Origin: an uncultured Gemmatimonadota bacterium
GTDB taxonomy: Bacteria; Gemmatimonadota; Gemmatimonadetes; Gemmatimonadales; Gemmatimonadaceae
Assembly: GCA_903910555.1 (NCBI GenBank)
Contig: CAIVZZ010000004.1
Span: 62,001 to 126,000, forward strand
DNA length: 64,000 nucleotides
Reading direction: 5' to 3'
A program made the translations under genes and the position numbers. This document shows positions 35,407-44,989 of the stretch, piece by piece (position 1 is the stretch's first letter; each line of letters starts with the position of its first letter). The notes beneath the pieces are model-generated. The model was not told where the DNA came from, searched no databases, and was given only the letters and a program-made list of their open reading frames with translations.

Positions 35407-37530
35407 GAGTGCGGAGAGTCCGGTCTGCTCGCCGTGTGTGGCAGCAGCCGCGGCCGCGGCGTTCGAGAGTCGCGTTTCACACAGCGTGAGCCACGAGTCG
35501 AGATCAGCTGCGTCGGCGTTGGCGAGATCCGCGAGCTCGCGTTCTGCTCCCACGCTGACGGCGCGATCGATCAGCGTACGGATGGCTGTCACTCGATTTG
35601 CGTGTGCCGCGCGCGTGTGAGCGCCTGCGCTGCGAAGCGCGGCGTCGACGCGGGCGAGAATCGCGCGACGCGCGTGTGAAGCGGGAGCGCAAGCACCGCT
35701 CGATTCGCGCGCACGGCGGCCGGCCAGCCATCGCGAGAGCGCGGCGCGCGCTGCCGTCTCGAATTTTTGGTCCGGCGGTGCGGGTGCGACCTTCACTGCG
35801 AGCGCCATCGCGGCTAAGTCGCCGGGCGCATCGCTGACTCTCCATCGGCCGGTTCTGTCGATCAGACCACAAACAACCGATTCAGAACCAGCTCCGCGCA
35901 CGACCGCAATACAGCCCCGCCGAGTCGAGTGGACACATGCAGCGATCGAGTGACCTGTCGTGCGATCGTCGGCTGGCCACACGCTGACGGCGGCGCGCAG
36001 CTGCTCGACTTCTTTCGGCACACGTGCCGCCTCGATTCGCTCGGCGTGCTTTCTCGCGAAATGACGTTCGAGGGCCAGCAGTCGCTCAGCGGCCGGAGGC
36101 GGTACGAAGCCGTATACATGGACGCGCTCGTGCAGGGATCCCATCCGCGCTGCGCGACCGACGCGCTGCTCGAGCGCGGCGGGGGTCCATGGGATGTCGA
36201 GGTGCACGACCACCGACGCGCCCTGAAGGTTGACGCCTTCACTGAGAAGGTCCGTTGTGATCAAGAGCGAGATGTGATCACGGCGGGTCGTGGTGCGCGC
36301 GTCGCCGGCAAGTGCATCGATAACCTCGGAACGCGGACGTGAGCCTCCCGCCGTGCGAGCGCCACGCGCAGTGAGCACTGCCACGCCGTTCTCCGCTCGC
36401 AGCGCATGATAGAGTGCATCGGCCGTTGCCGCGTGCGACGTAAATGCGATGACCTGCGCGCATGGATGCGCGGCGCGGAGTTCGATCAGCATTTCGGCGC
36501 GCTGCGCCGAATCGCCAGCTATTTTCTTGCGAATGCGCGCGCGGAGCGCGCTCACTCCGGCGAGATGCGCGTCGAGCACTGCGCGCAGACGGGAAGTATC
36601 CGGCGCGCGATGCGACGCAAACATTGGAAAGGCGAGCTGCACCGAGTCATCGCCGACGACCCAGGCGCGCAGTTCATCGCGCGTGGGCACGCGGCCGTCG
36701 TCGAGGATAGCGGAGAGCGCCGCGCCGCGCTGCAGTCGTCGCCGAAGCGCGCTGTCGAGCGCCGCGAGGCTTGATGCCCAGCAGCGCGCAAGCGTGATGG
36801 TGAGCAGCGCCGATGCTTCACGACCATCGAGTGCGGGCAGCGGCGCCGGGAGATTCGAGATTGCGTCACGCAGCTGCGGCCCGGAGCGAACGCGACGCCA
36901 GTGCGGCCCGTCGATTGCCGGGAGCAGCGATGTATCACTGGCGTGGCGCACGATGCACTGCCCGCGCGCTGTGTCGCTGAGTGTGTAGGCTCGCGGGCCC
37001 AGAAAGAGCGCCAGCAAAGCAGAAAGCTCCGCCGTTCTGTTGCGCACCGGAGTCGCTGACAGAAGCAGAACGCGACGGTACGCCACGAGACGCGAGAGTC
37101 GCGCGTAACGCGCGGTTGCCGGATTGCATACGTGATGCGCTTCGTCGACAATCACCAGTCCGTTTGCGGGATCGTCGGGCAGCGCGATCGCGGATTTGCG
37201 CCGGCTCAGTGCCTCCATGGAGATGAACGAAACAGTCAGTCCGGCGGCGGCGGCCGCCTCGCGCCACATCGAACGAAGCGCACCGGGTGCGATGACGGTC
37301 GTGTCGCGAAAGCTGTGCGCGAGTGCGAGCGCTACGTACGTCTTGCCGAGGCCGGGTTCGTCTGCGAGGAGTGCGCCGCCCGTGCCCTCTACGCTGGCGC
37401 GGACACGATGCAGCGCGTCGCGCTGATGCGCGCGCAGCGTGATGCCGCCCGCAGTGACCGGTGCGTCATTGGCGTTTCCGAGGACCGCGCTCGCGATTGT
37501 CGCGAGCACAGCGTTCAGCGCAGACACCAT
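35383..37530 (-). CDS. SNF2-like (superfamily 2) DNA helicase/translocase paired with the adenine methyltransferase
   Basis: 715 aa. ATP-driven DNA translocase of the SNF2/DEAH type. Motif I ADEPGLGKTY (Walker A at about residues 58-64), motif II VDEAHH (128-133), motif III LLLSATPVRNRT (near 158-168), and in the second lobe ITTDLLSEGVNLQGASVVVHLDIPW, followed by LEQRVGRAARMGS as motif VI. About 190 C-terminal residues are Ala/Arg-rich with no known domain. The ATG lies inside the 3' end of the methyltransferase gene (16-bp overlap), so expression is coupled. No nuclease domain is seen. Such a helicase next to an Eco57I-type methyltransferase is reminiscent of DISARM or BREX parts, but the other subunits are missing. 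Confidence 0.85.
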   Translation of the reverse strand: MVSALNAVLATIASAVLGNANDAPVTAGGITLRAHQRDALHRVRASVEGTGGALLADEPGLGKTYVALALAHSFRDTTVIAPGALRSMWREAAAAAGLTVSFISMEALSRRKSAIALPDDPANGLVIVDEAHHVCNPATARYARLSRLVAYRRVLLLSATPVRNRTAELSALLALFLGPRAYTLSDTARGQCIVRHASDTSLLPAIDGPHWRRVRSGPQLRDAISNLPAPLPALDGREASALLTITLARCWASSLAALDSALRRRLQRGAALSAILDDGRVPTRDELRAWVVGDDSVQLAFPMFASHRAPDTSRLRAVLDAHLAGVSALRARIRKKIAGDSAQRAEMLIELRAAHPCAQVIAFTSHAATADALYHALRAENGVAVLTARGARTAGGSRPRSEVIDALAGDARTTTRRDHISLLITTDLLSEGVNLQGASVVVHLDIPWTPAALEQRVGRAARMGSLHERVHVYGFVPPPAAERLLALERHFARKHAERIEAARVPKEVEQLRAAVSVWPADDRTTGHSIAACVHSTRRGCIAVVRGAGSESVVCGLIDRTGRWRVSDAPGDLAAMALAVKVAPAPPDQKFETAARAALSRWLAGRRARESSGACAPASHARRAILARVDAALRSAGAHTRAAHANRVTAIRTLIDRAVSVGAERELADLANADAADLDSWLTLCETRLSNAAAAAAATHGEQTGLSALLLLLGPA

Positions 37531-40500
37531 GTGAGCAGCGGCTCGATGTCGCACGAGCGCACGCGATATGCGCGTATTGCAGCATCGGTGAGTGTACTCG
37601 CATCGGGGATTTCACCGTCGAGCGCCTCGCGTGCGAGCGGTGCGAGTATCGAAACCGCGCACGGCCAGTCGAGCGGGATCGGCAGACGTGCGAGCGTCCA
37701 GCCCAGGTAGCGGTGATAGCCACCGCGCGCAGGCTCGGCGATTATTGCCAGCCATGCCGCGACGACTGGTGAGTTGAGGAGCGCGGCGAGCGCATACGCG
37801 TCGTCGAGCGACGGCGTGCGCGCGACATAGCAGCTGTTGATCGGCACAGTGGTATCGCCGGGCAGCAGTACGAGTGCGCGCGGGGATTTCCCGATATCGC
37901 TCCAGACCACGCGCGGCAGATGGCTTCGCGCCGCATCGGTGCGAAAGAGCGACCACCAGCGCGAGGCTCGTGCGGCATCGGCGCGTGACTCGAGTTGTTT
38001 ACGCCACGGCGCGAGCCACGCCGCCGCTCCCGTGGGGAGCTGTTTCATCGGCGCGTCGCTTACGTCGTGCGTCCAAAGGACGGCTGAGTCATCCGCAGTC
38101 GCGCTCCATGCGCGAACCGCTTCGCCACGGAGCAGCGGCCGCAGCATCCGGCGTTCGACACGACCGTTGCGATCGCCGCTGGTCACAGGCCAGAAATCAT
38201 TTCGGGCATCGCGCCATCCGGCGGCAGGCGTGACGATGAATGCGTCGTTACAGCCGCTCTTCACACCGAGGATCGGACGTCCGAGCGGTGTGCGCGCGAG
38301 CGGCGTTCCGGCGGCGTTGATGCGATCGAATGCGGCGCGAGCATCCGGTGGAAGCAGAAGCCAGGGTGCGCCGGGGGTGTCGTCCAGGCCGATACGCGCG
38401 CGGGCCATATTCCATTCAAGCGCGCTGTCGCGGTGGTGCACGGCGATGCGCACGACGGATGGATTGTCGTCGAAGGGTTCGTCATCGTCGTGCTTGCTCG
38501 CGAGCAGGAACGACGGATATACGGCTGCGTCAAAGGCGGCGCGCGATTCTGCCCAGTCCTCGATCGCGCAGAGATCGACGCGGTCATCAAGCACGCGCCG
38601 CACACCGCCGCCGGCGAGCGAGCGCCAGAGTTTGGCGGGCAAGAGCAGCGCGATCGTACCGCCCGGTCGCGCGAGAGCGACGGACCGCTCCACAAATAGC
38701 GCAGCGAGATCGACCTGCGCGGAGAAACCACGCCCCGCGCCGGTTTCCTCGGCCCCGGGCATCCACGCTGCTTCGCGAAACGCACGGTATCGCGCGCGCA
38801 GCACATCGCGCATTGCCGGTGGAATGTTATGCAGCCGCACCCACGGTGGGTTGCCTATGACAAGGTTGAAGCCTTCGTTCGCGGCCGCGTCGGAGAAATG
38901 GACGGGAAATGAGAACGGAAGAGGCGCGCCTGACTTCAGCGCGGCAACTCGCCGCCGCAACTGACGCGCGTGATGGCGCAGCTCGCCGAGCAGTGCGCGC
39001 TGCGCCGGCGCCGCAACGGTGCGCTCGGCGAACAGATCGTGCGATCGCATCGCGCAGAGCAGGTCGCGGCGGCGCGCTGCGATGGCGTCTCGTTCCCGTT
39101 CGGCAACGAGGATCGCCGCGCGACGCTCTTCGCGATCGAGCGTGCGGGCGAGCAGCCGCTTGCGCGCGCCAGTGGAACGGGCATAGCGGCCGCGCAGCTG
39201 CGCGAGCGCAGTGGGCACGACGATTTGGGCGGAATCGTCGAACGCGGGACCTGCGAGCGCGTCGCCGGCGCGAATGTGGCGATCGAGATTCGGGAGCGGG
39301 CGCACGCTGTGGGGATCGCTCTCGTCGGCATCGATCACTACAGAGAGCCAGAGCCGCAGTTCGCAGAGCCAAACGGCCGTCGGATTCACATCGACGCCGA
39401 AGATCGATCGAGTAAGCACTTCGCGGCGGCGATCACCGACTGACCGATCGTCGCCGGCCGCCTGCGCGAGATCGGCGATGCGCTCGAGGAGATGCACGAG
39501 GAACGCCCCCGATCCGCAGGCCGGATCGAGCACGCGCAGTTTCCCCAGCGCGCCCCGCAGGACTTCGCGCTGCGCGGCCGGCAGGCGGTGACCGTCGCGC
39601 GCCGCGCGGGTGATCTCTATCGGAACGTCGAGCGATTCGAGCACCGTCTCCAGTCCGCTGCCGGCGACGCGTTCGATGATCGCACTCGGCGTGTAGAACG
39701 CGCCCGACGAACGTCGGTCAGCTGCGGCCATCAGCGACTCAAACGCCCGGCCGAGCATTTCGGGATCGATCGCCGCTTCGCTCCACGCGGACGACGTTTC
39801 GCGCGCGGTAACGCGATAGCGGGCGAGGAGGCCGCCGATGAGCTCGCCGAGTGCTTCGTCGGAAAATCGAAGATCGCCTGCGCTCCGTTCCAGCGGGGTG
39901 CGCGCGAAGAGTCCGCCATTGAGAAATGGAATGCGGCCGAGCGAACGCGCCGCCGCGGCACGTTTGTTGACCGGCGTATTCAGTGTTCCAAAGAAGAGCG
40001 GGTCGAGCAGGCGGCGATGAGCATCTCCGCCGTTGGCGCAGCGCGCGTCGAATGCGTGGCGAAGAAACTCGCGATCGCCGTCGAGCCATCCTTTTGCTTC
40101 GAGGAATGCGATGAAGAGGATGCGCGATGAACAGAGGAGCGCGAGCTCGCGTCGCGCTGCGATGTCAGCGCGGCCGCGCGCGGAGGTGGCGAGTGTACCG
40201 ACTACGCCCTCGAGTTCGCGATAGAAGCGCCGGGTGAGCGCATCGCGGCCGAGAAGTTCCCGCCAGCGGTGGTGCACGAGTACGTCCGCGCCGCACGCGG
40301 CATCGGCCATGGCGGCGAGGGTTTCGCCGTCGGAGTCGGTGATGCGGGCGAGATCCATCGAGAGCGCGGCGATTTGCGTTCGAGTGCCCGGTGCGGGTGC
40401 CGCCATCACGAGCGCGTTGGCCGATGGCTGTGTGACGATGAGCAACCAGAGCAACTGCGGCGCGCGCGCGGTTGTCTGCGCGGCGACGCGTGCGACAGTT

Positions 40501-40727
40501 TCGCGCAGCGACACGCCCGGCGCTGGCTCGAGCAGCAATGCGCGGAGCGTGCCGGCGCCGTTTGCAACTGATGCGCGTTTGATAGCGCGATCGAGGCCGA
40601 GTGCGCGGCGGCCTTCGAGGTCTAGTGGGAGCGGCTCGGTGAATCCCAGCGCGATGGAGATTCGCGCGAGGTCACGGAAGGTTCGGGCGCCGGTGAGGAG
40701 CTCGGCGGCATTGCGGAGAGAGGACAC
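37515..40727 (-). CDS. Eco57I-class N6-adenine DNA methyltransferase, large
   Basis: 1070 aa, GTG start. SAM-binding motif I LDPACGSGAFLVHL near residues 398-411, and the catalytic motif IV NPPW near 626-629, the N6-adenine gamma-class signature. A long N-terminal region (about 1-330, with LLWLLIVTQPSANALVM and LLGRDALTRRFYRELEG) and a C-terminal region (about 760-1070, with RPLLRGEAVRAWS and GKSPRALVLLPG) follow the plan of type IIG/IIL and BREX PglX-like enzymes, where the C-terminus reads the DNA target. No PD-(D/E)xK motif is obvious at the N-terminus, but weak ones would be missed. Forms a two-gene unit with the helicase. Confidence 0.88.
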   Translation of the reverse strand: MSSLRNAAELLTGARTFRDLARISIALGFTEPLPLDLEGRRALGLDRAIKRASVANGAGTLRALLLEPAPGVSLRETVARVAAQTTARAPQLLWLLIVTQPSANALVMAAPAPGTRTQIAALSMDLARITDSDGETLAAMADAACGADVLVHHRWRELLGRDALTRRFYRELEGVVGTLATSARGRADIAARRELALLCSSRILFIAFLEAKGWLDGDREFLRHAFDARCANGGDAHRRLLDPLFFGTLNTPVNKRAAAARSLGRIPFLNGGLFARTPLERSAGDLRFSDEALGELIGGLLARYRVTARETSSAWSEAAIDPEMLGRAFESLMAAADRRSSGAFYTPSAIIERVAGSGLETVLESLDVPIEITRAARDGHRLPAAQREVLRGALGKLRVLDPACGSGAFLVHLLERIADLAQAAGDDRSVGDRRREVLTRSIFGVDVNPTAVWLCELRLWLSVVIDADESDPHSVRPLPNLDRHIRAGDALAGPAFDDSAQIVVPTALAQLRGRYARSTGARKRLLARTLDREERRAAILVAERERDAIAARRRDLLCAMRSHDLFAERTVAAPAQRALLGELRHHARQLRRRVAALKSGAPLPFSFPVHFSDAAANEGFNLVIGNPPWVRLHNIPPAMRDVLRARYRAFREAAWMPGAEETGAGRGFSAQVDLAALFVERSVALARPGGTIALLLPAKLWRSLAGGGVRRVLDDRVDLCAIEDWAESRAAFDAAVYPSFLLASKHDDDEPFDDNPSVVRIAVHHRDSALEWNMARARIGLDDTPGAPWLLLPPDARAAFDRINAAGTPLARTPLGRPILGVKSGCNDAFIVTPAAGWRDARNDFWPVTSGDRNGRVERRMLRPLLRGEAVRAWSATADDSAVLWTHDVSDAPMKQLPTGAAAWLAPWRKQLESRADAARASRWWSLFRTDAARSHLPRVVWSDIGKSPRALVLLPGDTTVPINSCYVARTPSLDDAYALAALLNSPVVAAWLAIIAEPARGGYHRYLGWTLARLPIPLDWPCAVSILAPLAREALDGEIPDASTLTDAAIRAYRVRSCDIEPLLTWCLR

Positions 40728-40811
40728 ACCGCACGATGGCGTGCGGCGCGGACGGAAGCTTTACCTGATCTGCGCATGGCGTATCGAAAAAGCGCAGCGA
40801 ATCGAACCGCA

Positions 40812-40903
40812 AGTGGAAGGTTAACAACTAACTGTTGGTCGGTGTTCTGTTGACGAATTTGTTAACAGAACACCGACCAACAGTTAGTAGTTAACAGTTC
40901 ACT
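40812..40903. repeat. Large palindrome, family A copy 3
   Basis: A 92-bp inverted repeat. Both arms contain CTAACTGTTGGTCGGTGTTC or its complement and TTAAC near the ends, as in the elements at 6187 and 8441. The core is short (TTGACGAATTTGTTAACA). It ends with TTTTT beside the stop of the HAD gene, so on the minus strand it is a terminator for that gene, and lies 84 bases upstream of the methyltransferase start. Confidence 0.85.
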
Positions 40904-40905
40904 TT

Positions 40906-41565
40906 TTATGCCGTGAGTGCGTCTATCAGTTTCGGAAACTCACCGATATTCTCCAGCCAGTACGTCGGCTTCGCCACCGCAATCTGCTCGCGCGTGAACG
41001 GCCCCCAGAGCGCGCCAACAGTTCGCACGCCGGCGGCGTTTCCCGAGTTGATGTCATGCGGCGAATCGCCAACCATGAGCGCTTCGTTCGCACGGACGCC
41101 GAGTTTTTCGAGTGCGAGCAACACGGGCTCGGGTTCCGGTTTGTGTCTGGTGACCGAGTCTGCACCGATCACCACCGGCAGAAACTTCGAGAGGCCGGTG
41201 ATATCGATTCCACGCTGCGCGAGCTCATTTCCCTTTGACGTGACGATTCCCATCACCAGTCCGCGAGCGTGAAGGTTCTCGAGTACCGCGGTTGTTCCCG
41301 GATATTCCTTGATCACCTCGTCGTGATGAACGAACTGATATGCGCGGTACCGCTCGCGCAGCATCTCGAGTTCTTCCGGGCTGCGCGCGTAGAGTGCGAG
41401 CTGTTTGTAGAGCGGAGTGCCGATCCCGGCCATCCACGCGGAGTCGTCGGGGACTTCGCCGGTGAATGCTTCAAAGGCATGATGCATTGCATCGACGATC
41501 AGACCGATCGAGTCGATGAGGGTGCCGTCGAGGTCGAATAGGACGGCTTTGAGTTTAGTGGGCAT
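40906..41565 (-). CDS. HAD superfamily hydrolase, phosphoglycolate/pyrophosphatase-like
   Basis: 219 aa phosphatase. HAD motif I VLFDLDGTLIDS (residues 8-19) carries the nucleophile Asp, motif II is IVTSKG (about 107-112), the motif III Lys is in RHKPEPEP, and motif IV is MVGDSPHDINSGNAAG. The helical cap between motifs I and II is of the C1 type. PpaX/Gph-like; the substrate is uncertain. First of three minus-strand genes counted from the palindrome, separate from the GT2 gene by 9 bases. Confidence 0.88.
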   Translation of the reverse strand: MPTKLKAVLFDLDGTLIDSIGLIVDAMHHAFEAFTGEVPDDSAWMAGIGTPLYKQLALYARSPEELEMLRERYRAYQFVHHDEVIKEYPGTTAVLENLHARGLVMGIVTSKGNELAQRGIDITGLSKFLPVVIGADSVTRHKPEPEPVLLALEKLGVRANEALMVGDSPHDINSGNAAGVRTVGALWGPFTREQIAVAKPTYWLENIGEFPKLIDALTA

Positions 41566-41574
41566 GTATGAAAG

Positions 41575-42744
41575 CTAACGCGAGACGTAGGCGCGCCCCT
41601 TCCATTCGACACGGTCACCTTTCCACGCAGCGCGAGCAAACATCCCCATTAGTACGATCGCCGCGAGCGGATTGAGCAGGGCATACCACGCGGGCGCGCG
41701 AAAGGCGATGTGCAGCAAAATCCAAAACAACGTGTTGATCGTGAACGCGATCGCGCCCCAGATGCCGACGCCGACGGAAACGACTCCTGCCAGAGCGAGC
41801 ACGATCGCGGCAGCCGGCGCGATCTCCCAGAGCGGAACCAGCGGTGCCAGAACGCGCAGAACGGTCTGGAGCGCCGGTCCGGCAGAAACCGTATCGCGTC
41901 CCGCGGCCCAGATGTTCTTCCCCCAGCCGCGCCAGACCTCGCCGAAGCCTTCGTACATGCGCGTGGTCATGTAGTCGAACCCCGCGACGATCTGCACGGA
42001 GTATCCGAGCCGCGTCCATTCCTGCGCGAGCCGCAGATCTTCCGCGACATGGGTCCGCACCGCCTCGTGCCCGCCCGCGCGATCGTATACCTCGCGGCGC
42101 ATCAGCATGAACTGCCCGTTCGCAATCTTGTCGAGCGGGTTGGCGGAGCGACTCACTTTTTCAGTATTGCCAAAGCGCGCAACGAGCATTCCGAACACAT
42201 GCGGCTGAATCAACCGCTCCCAAAATGTTTCCATGGTCTGCGATCCGCCGACCGTGAAGAGATCAGCGCGACGTTCACGCATCGCATTCATCGACCGTGT
42301 GAGCAGTTCAGCCCCGTGACGCGTGTCCGCATCGGTAAAAAGCAGGAAAGTCCCTCGTGCGATCAACTGCCCGTTGTGGCACGCCCACTGTTTCCCAATC
42401 CATCCCTCAGGCAGATCCGGATTTGCAACGACTTTCACACGCGGATCGCTGTCCGCAATCCGCCGCGCGATATCACCCGTTCCATCCGCCGAGTGATCGT
42501 CAACGACAATCACCTCAAGATTCGGCCAGGTGCCAGCGAGAATAGACCGAACGCATGCCTCAATATTCCGCGCCTCGTTCCGCGCCGGCACGATCACGGA
42601 AACAAGCGCCGCGTCAGCAGGCGCATCCGCCGGGTATTTCTCAAGTGAAGTCGTTTTCCGCAGCGGCCACAGCACAAATAGCGGGAGCGCGAGCCACGGC
42701 GCCGCGCCGAGCGCGATGTACTCCCAAGAGAAATCCGCGATCAT
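41575..42744 (-). CDS. Membrane-linked family 2 glycosyltransferase
   Basis: 389 aa. GT-A fold: VSVIVPARNEARNIEAC near residues 48-64, VIVVDDHSADGTGD near 79-92, the acceptor-side FTDADTRHG (DxD-type, near 136-144), and the EDLRLAQEWTRLGY helix. The first 25 residues and the last 100 are hydrophobic, giving about four membrane segments. This is the plan of carotenoid/hopanoid-associated glycosyltransferases (HpnB/CruC-like), so the acceptor is probably a membrane lipid. The ATG is overlapped by the TGA of the transporter gene (ATGA). Confidence 0.82.
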   Translation of the reverse strand: MIADFSWEYIALGAAPWLALPLFVLWPLRKTTSLEKYPADAPADAALVSVIVPARNEARNIEACVRSILAGTWPNLEVIVVDDHSADGTGDIARRIADSDPRVKVVANPDLPEGWIGKQWACHNGQLIARGTFLLFTDADTRHGAELLTRSMNAMRERRADLFTVGGSQTMETFWERLIQPHVFGMLVARFGNTEKVSRSANPLDKIANGQFMLMRREVYDRAGGHEAVRTHVAEDLRLAQEWTRLGYSVQIVAGFDYMTTRMYEGFGEVWRGWGKNIWAAGRDTVSAGPALQTVLRVLAPLVPLWEIAPAAAIVLALAGVVSVGVGIWGAIAFTINTLFWILLHIAFRAPAWYALLNPLAAIVLMGMFARAAWKGDRVEWKGRAYVSR

Positions 42745-43982
42745 CGGCGCGATTGTTTTGCGAGAATCACCGCCGCCGCCACGTCACCGGTCACGTTCAG
42801 CGTAGTCCTGAACATATCCGGAATCGTGTCCACGCCGAGCAGCAGCCCCACTCCCTCTGCCGGCACGCCGGCGGCGAGTAGCACCGGCACCATCATGATG
42901 ATCGACCCACCCGGAATCCCCGGCACCGAGAACGTCGTAACGATCGTCGTCACCGCGATCGCCGCGTACTGCGGCGGCCCGAGCACCACGCCGTACAGCT
43001 TCGCGATGAACAATGCGCCGATCACCTGCGCGATCGCCGCACCAACGCGAAAGAGCGTGACCGCGAGCGGAAAGAGAAATGCCGCAAGTTCCACCGGCAT
43101 CCCGAGCCGCTCGCGCACCGGCTCGAGCATCGCAGGAAGCGACGCGAGCGACGATCTCGACGAAAACGCCACCGCCTGCGCCGGGAGCGCAGCATATGCG
43201 AAGTTCTTCAGCGATATACCGCCGAAAATCACGGCAGCCGGATAAATCACGAGTACGCAGAAAACTATCGTGACGCCGCTCACGAGCGCGATGTACGTCG
43301 CGAGCGCACCCGCCGCGGCGAGACCAAGCTTCGAGGCCACCGCTACAGCCAGTGCGAACACCCCGATCGGCGCGAGCGAGATGATCGCGCGGACAAGCAC
43401 CAGCGTTGCGCTCTGTATCCCGGTCACGATGCGAATGAAAATTTCGCGCTGGTCCGCAGCGATCCGTGAGAGCGCCATTCCGAACATCAGCGAGAACACA
43501 ATCAGCGGCAGCATCGCACCGTCCGACGCGGCCTTCACGGGGTTTGCCGGGACGAGATCTACGATCCACTGTCCGATTCCGGGCAGCGCCTTCGCGCTCT
43601 CGACCGCCGCACCCGCGGATTGTGCCGCCCCCGCGCGCAGTGCTGCGGCTGCGGCCGCATCTATATGTATGGTGGCCAGGATCGGCGGCCCGGCGAGCAG
43701 TGCCACCGTAACAGCCGCGGCGAGAAGGGCGAGAAACACAATTAGCGCGCGTGCGCCAATCCGGCCCACGGACGACGGATCGGCCGCTCCGCCGACGCCG
43801 ACGATCAGGCTCGAGACTATGAGCGGAATGATCGTCATGCGGATCGCCGAGACCCAGAGCGTGCCGACGGGCTCGACGAACGGCACAATATGCGCGAGCG
43901 CGTCTGGCGCGGTCGCTGCCAAGCCGAGGCCAACTGTCAACCCTGCAACGAGTGCCAGCAAGACTTTCAGGGCGAGCGACAT
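42741..43982 (-). CDS. Dicarboxylate/amino acid:cation symporter (DAACS/GltP family)
   Basis: 413 aa, eight membrane helices and two re-entrant hairpins. The HP1 region is seen as LPAQAVAFSSRSSLASLPAML (the serine-rich loop), TM7 as SLAPIGVFALAVAV with the family's signature replaced by FRVGAAIAQVIGALFIAKLYG, and HP2 as GIPGGSIIMMVPVLLAAGVP. DTIPDMFRTTLNVTGDVAAA, the TM8 motif that binds substrate, is canonical. Probably imports glutamate/aspartate or a C4-dicarboxylate with H+ or Na+. Coupled by overlap to the GT2 gene. Confidence 0.93.
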   Translation of the reverse strand: MSLALKVLLALVAGLTVGLGLAATAPDALAHIVPFVEPVGTLWVSAIRMTIIPLIVSSLIVGVGGAADPSSVGRIGARALIVFLALLAAAVTVALLAGPPILATIHIDAAAAAALRAGAAQSAGAAVESAKALPGIGQWIVDLVPANPVKAASDGAMLPLIVFSLMFGMALSRIAADQREIFIRIVTGIQSATLVLVRAIISLAPIGVFALAVAVASKLGLAAAGALATYIALVSGVTIVFCVLVIYPAAVIFGGISLKNFAYAALPAQAVAFSSRSSLASLPAMLEPVRERLGMPVELAAFLFPLAVTLFRVGAAIAQVIGALFIAKLYGVVLGPPQYAAIAVTTIVTTFSVPGIPGGSIIMMVPVLLAAGVPAEGVGLLLGVDTIPDMFRTTLNVTGDVAAAVILAKQSRR

Positions 43983-44015
43983 GCCGACAAGCTACATGCG
44001 TTGCATATTTTATCA

Positions 44016-44378
44016 ATGACCTACAAGACCGGAACCGACCTCGTCGACGAGGCGCGATCGCGGATTCGCGAGATCTCCGCCGCCGACGCGAAAGCGATGA
44101 TCGACCGCGGCGACGCCGTGACCTACCTCGATGTGCGCGAACCGAACGAGTGGAACCTGGGCCACATCCCGAAAGCCGTGCACATTCCGCGCGGCAACTT
44201 GGAGAGCAAGGTCGAGGCGCTGGTGCCGCGCGACGCAAAGGTGATCGTGTACTGCGCGCGCGCAAACCGTTCCGCGCTCGCGGCGGACACGATGCAGGTG
44301 ATGGGATACACCGATGTGATGTCGCTCGCCGGCGGATGGGGCGACTGGGTCGCTGCAGACGGACCGGTCGAGGGATGA
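44016..44378 (+). CDS. Single-domain rhodanese
   Basis: 120 aa. Sulfurtransferase fold: TYLDVREPNEWNLGHIPKAVHIPRGNLES, then the active-site loop YCARANRSALAA with the catalytic Cys at about residue 81. It may carry persulfide sulfur for thiosulfate or other metabolism. Start ATG 44016, right of the divergent transporter start (33-base gap). The stop is overlapped by the NUDIX start (ATGA), followed by another ATGA to PAP2. Confidence 0.9.
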   Translation: MTYKTGTDLVDEARSRIREISAADAKAMIDRGDAVTYLDVREPNEWNLGHIPKAVHIPRGNLESKVEALVPRDAKVIVYCARANRSALAADTMQVMGYTDVMSLAGGWGDWVAADGPVEG

Positions 44379-44989
44379 CGACCCTGATCCTCGCTGTTGC
44401 CCGCCTGGGCGGCATAGCGGAGGCGATCCGCGCGAACGCACCCGCGCTCGCGGAGCGTGACGGAGAGTATTTCGAGGCCGCTGTCGCCTTGATCCTTCGC
44501 GCGACGAGCGACGAGAAGATCGAGATCCTGTTTATCAAACGCGCCACACGCGCGGACGATCCGTGGAGCGGCCAGATCGCATTCCCCGGCGGCCGGCACG
44601 AAGAGGTCGATGAATCGCTCGAGGACACCGCGGTGCGCGAAACTCGTGAGGAAGTCGGACTCGAACTACGGCGCTACGGCACGATCTGTGGGGCGCTGGA
44701 TGAAGTGCGCCCCCGCACCCCCGTGCTGCCGCCGGTCATCGTGCGACCGTACGTGGCGATGATTAGAGCTGATGCGCCCACCGGCACGAGTGACGAAGTC
44801 GAGCGTTTCTTCTGGGCTCCGCTCGACGCGATTCTCGATCCGGCCGCGACGCGCAACACGGAGATTTCGATTCGGCAGACGGTCACGCTGCGCCCCGCGA
44901 TCCACTACAAGGGCAACGTGATTTGGGGAATGACCGAGCACATCCTGCGCAACTTCGCTGCGATTGTTCAGCCGGGCCGCGGTCGATGA
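44375..44989 (+). CDS. NUDIX hydrolase, CoA diphosphatase-like
   Basis: 204 aa. Nudix box GGRHEEVDESLEDTAVRETREEVGLEL (about residues 73-98) with the REVGEE-type helix REEVGLE, preceded by IKRATRADDPWSGQIAFPGG, the UPF0035 signature of the CoA pyrophosphatase group (NudL). It probably cleaves CoA or related nucleotides into phosphopantetheine and 3',5'-ADP. Coupled by overlaps to the rhodanese gene upstream and the PAP2 gene downstream. Confidence 0.92.
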   Translation: MTTLILAVARLGGIAEAIRANAPALAERDGEYFEAAVALILRATSDEKIEILFIKRATRADDPWSGQIAFPGGRHEEVDESLEDTAVRETREEVGLELRRYGTICGALDEVRPRTPVLPPVIVRPYVAMIRADAPTGTSDEVERFFWAPLDAILDPAATRNTEISIRQTVTLRPAIHYKGNVIWGMTEHILRNFAAIVQPGRGR

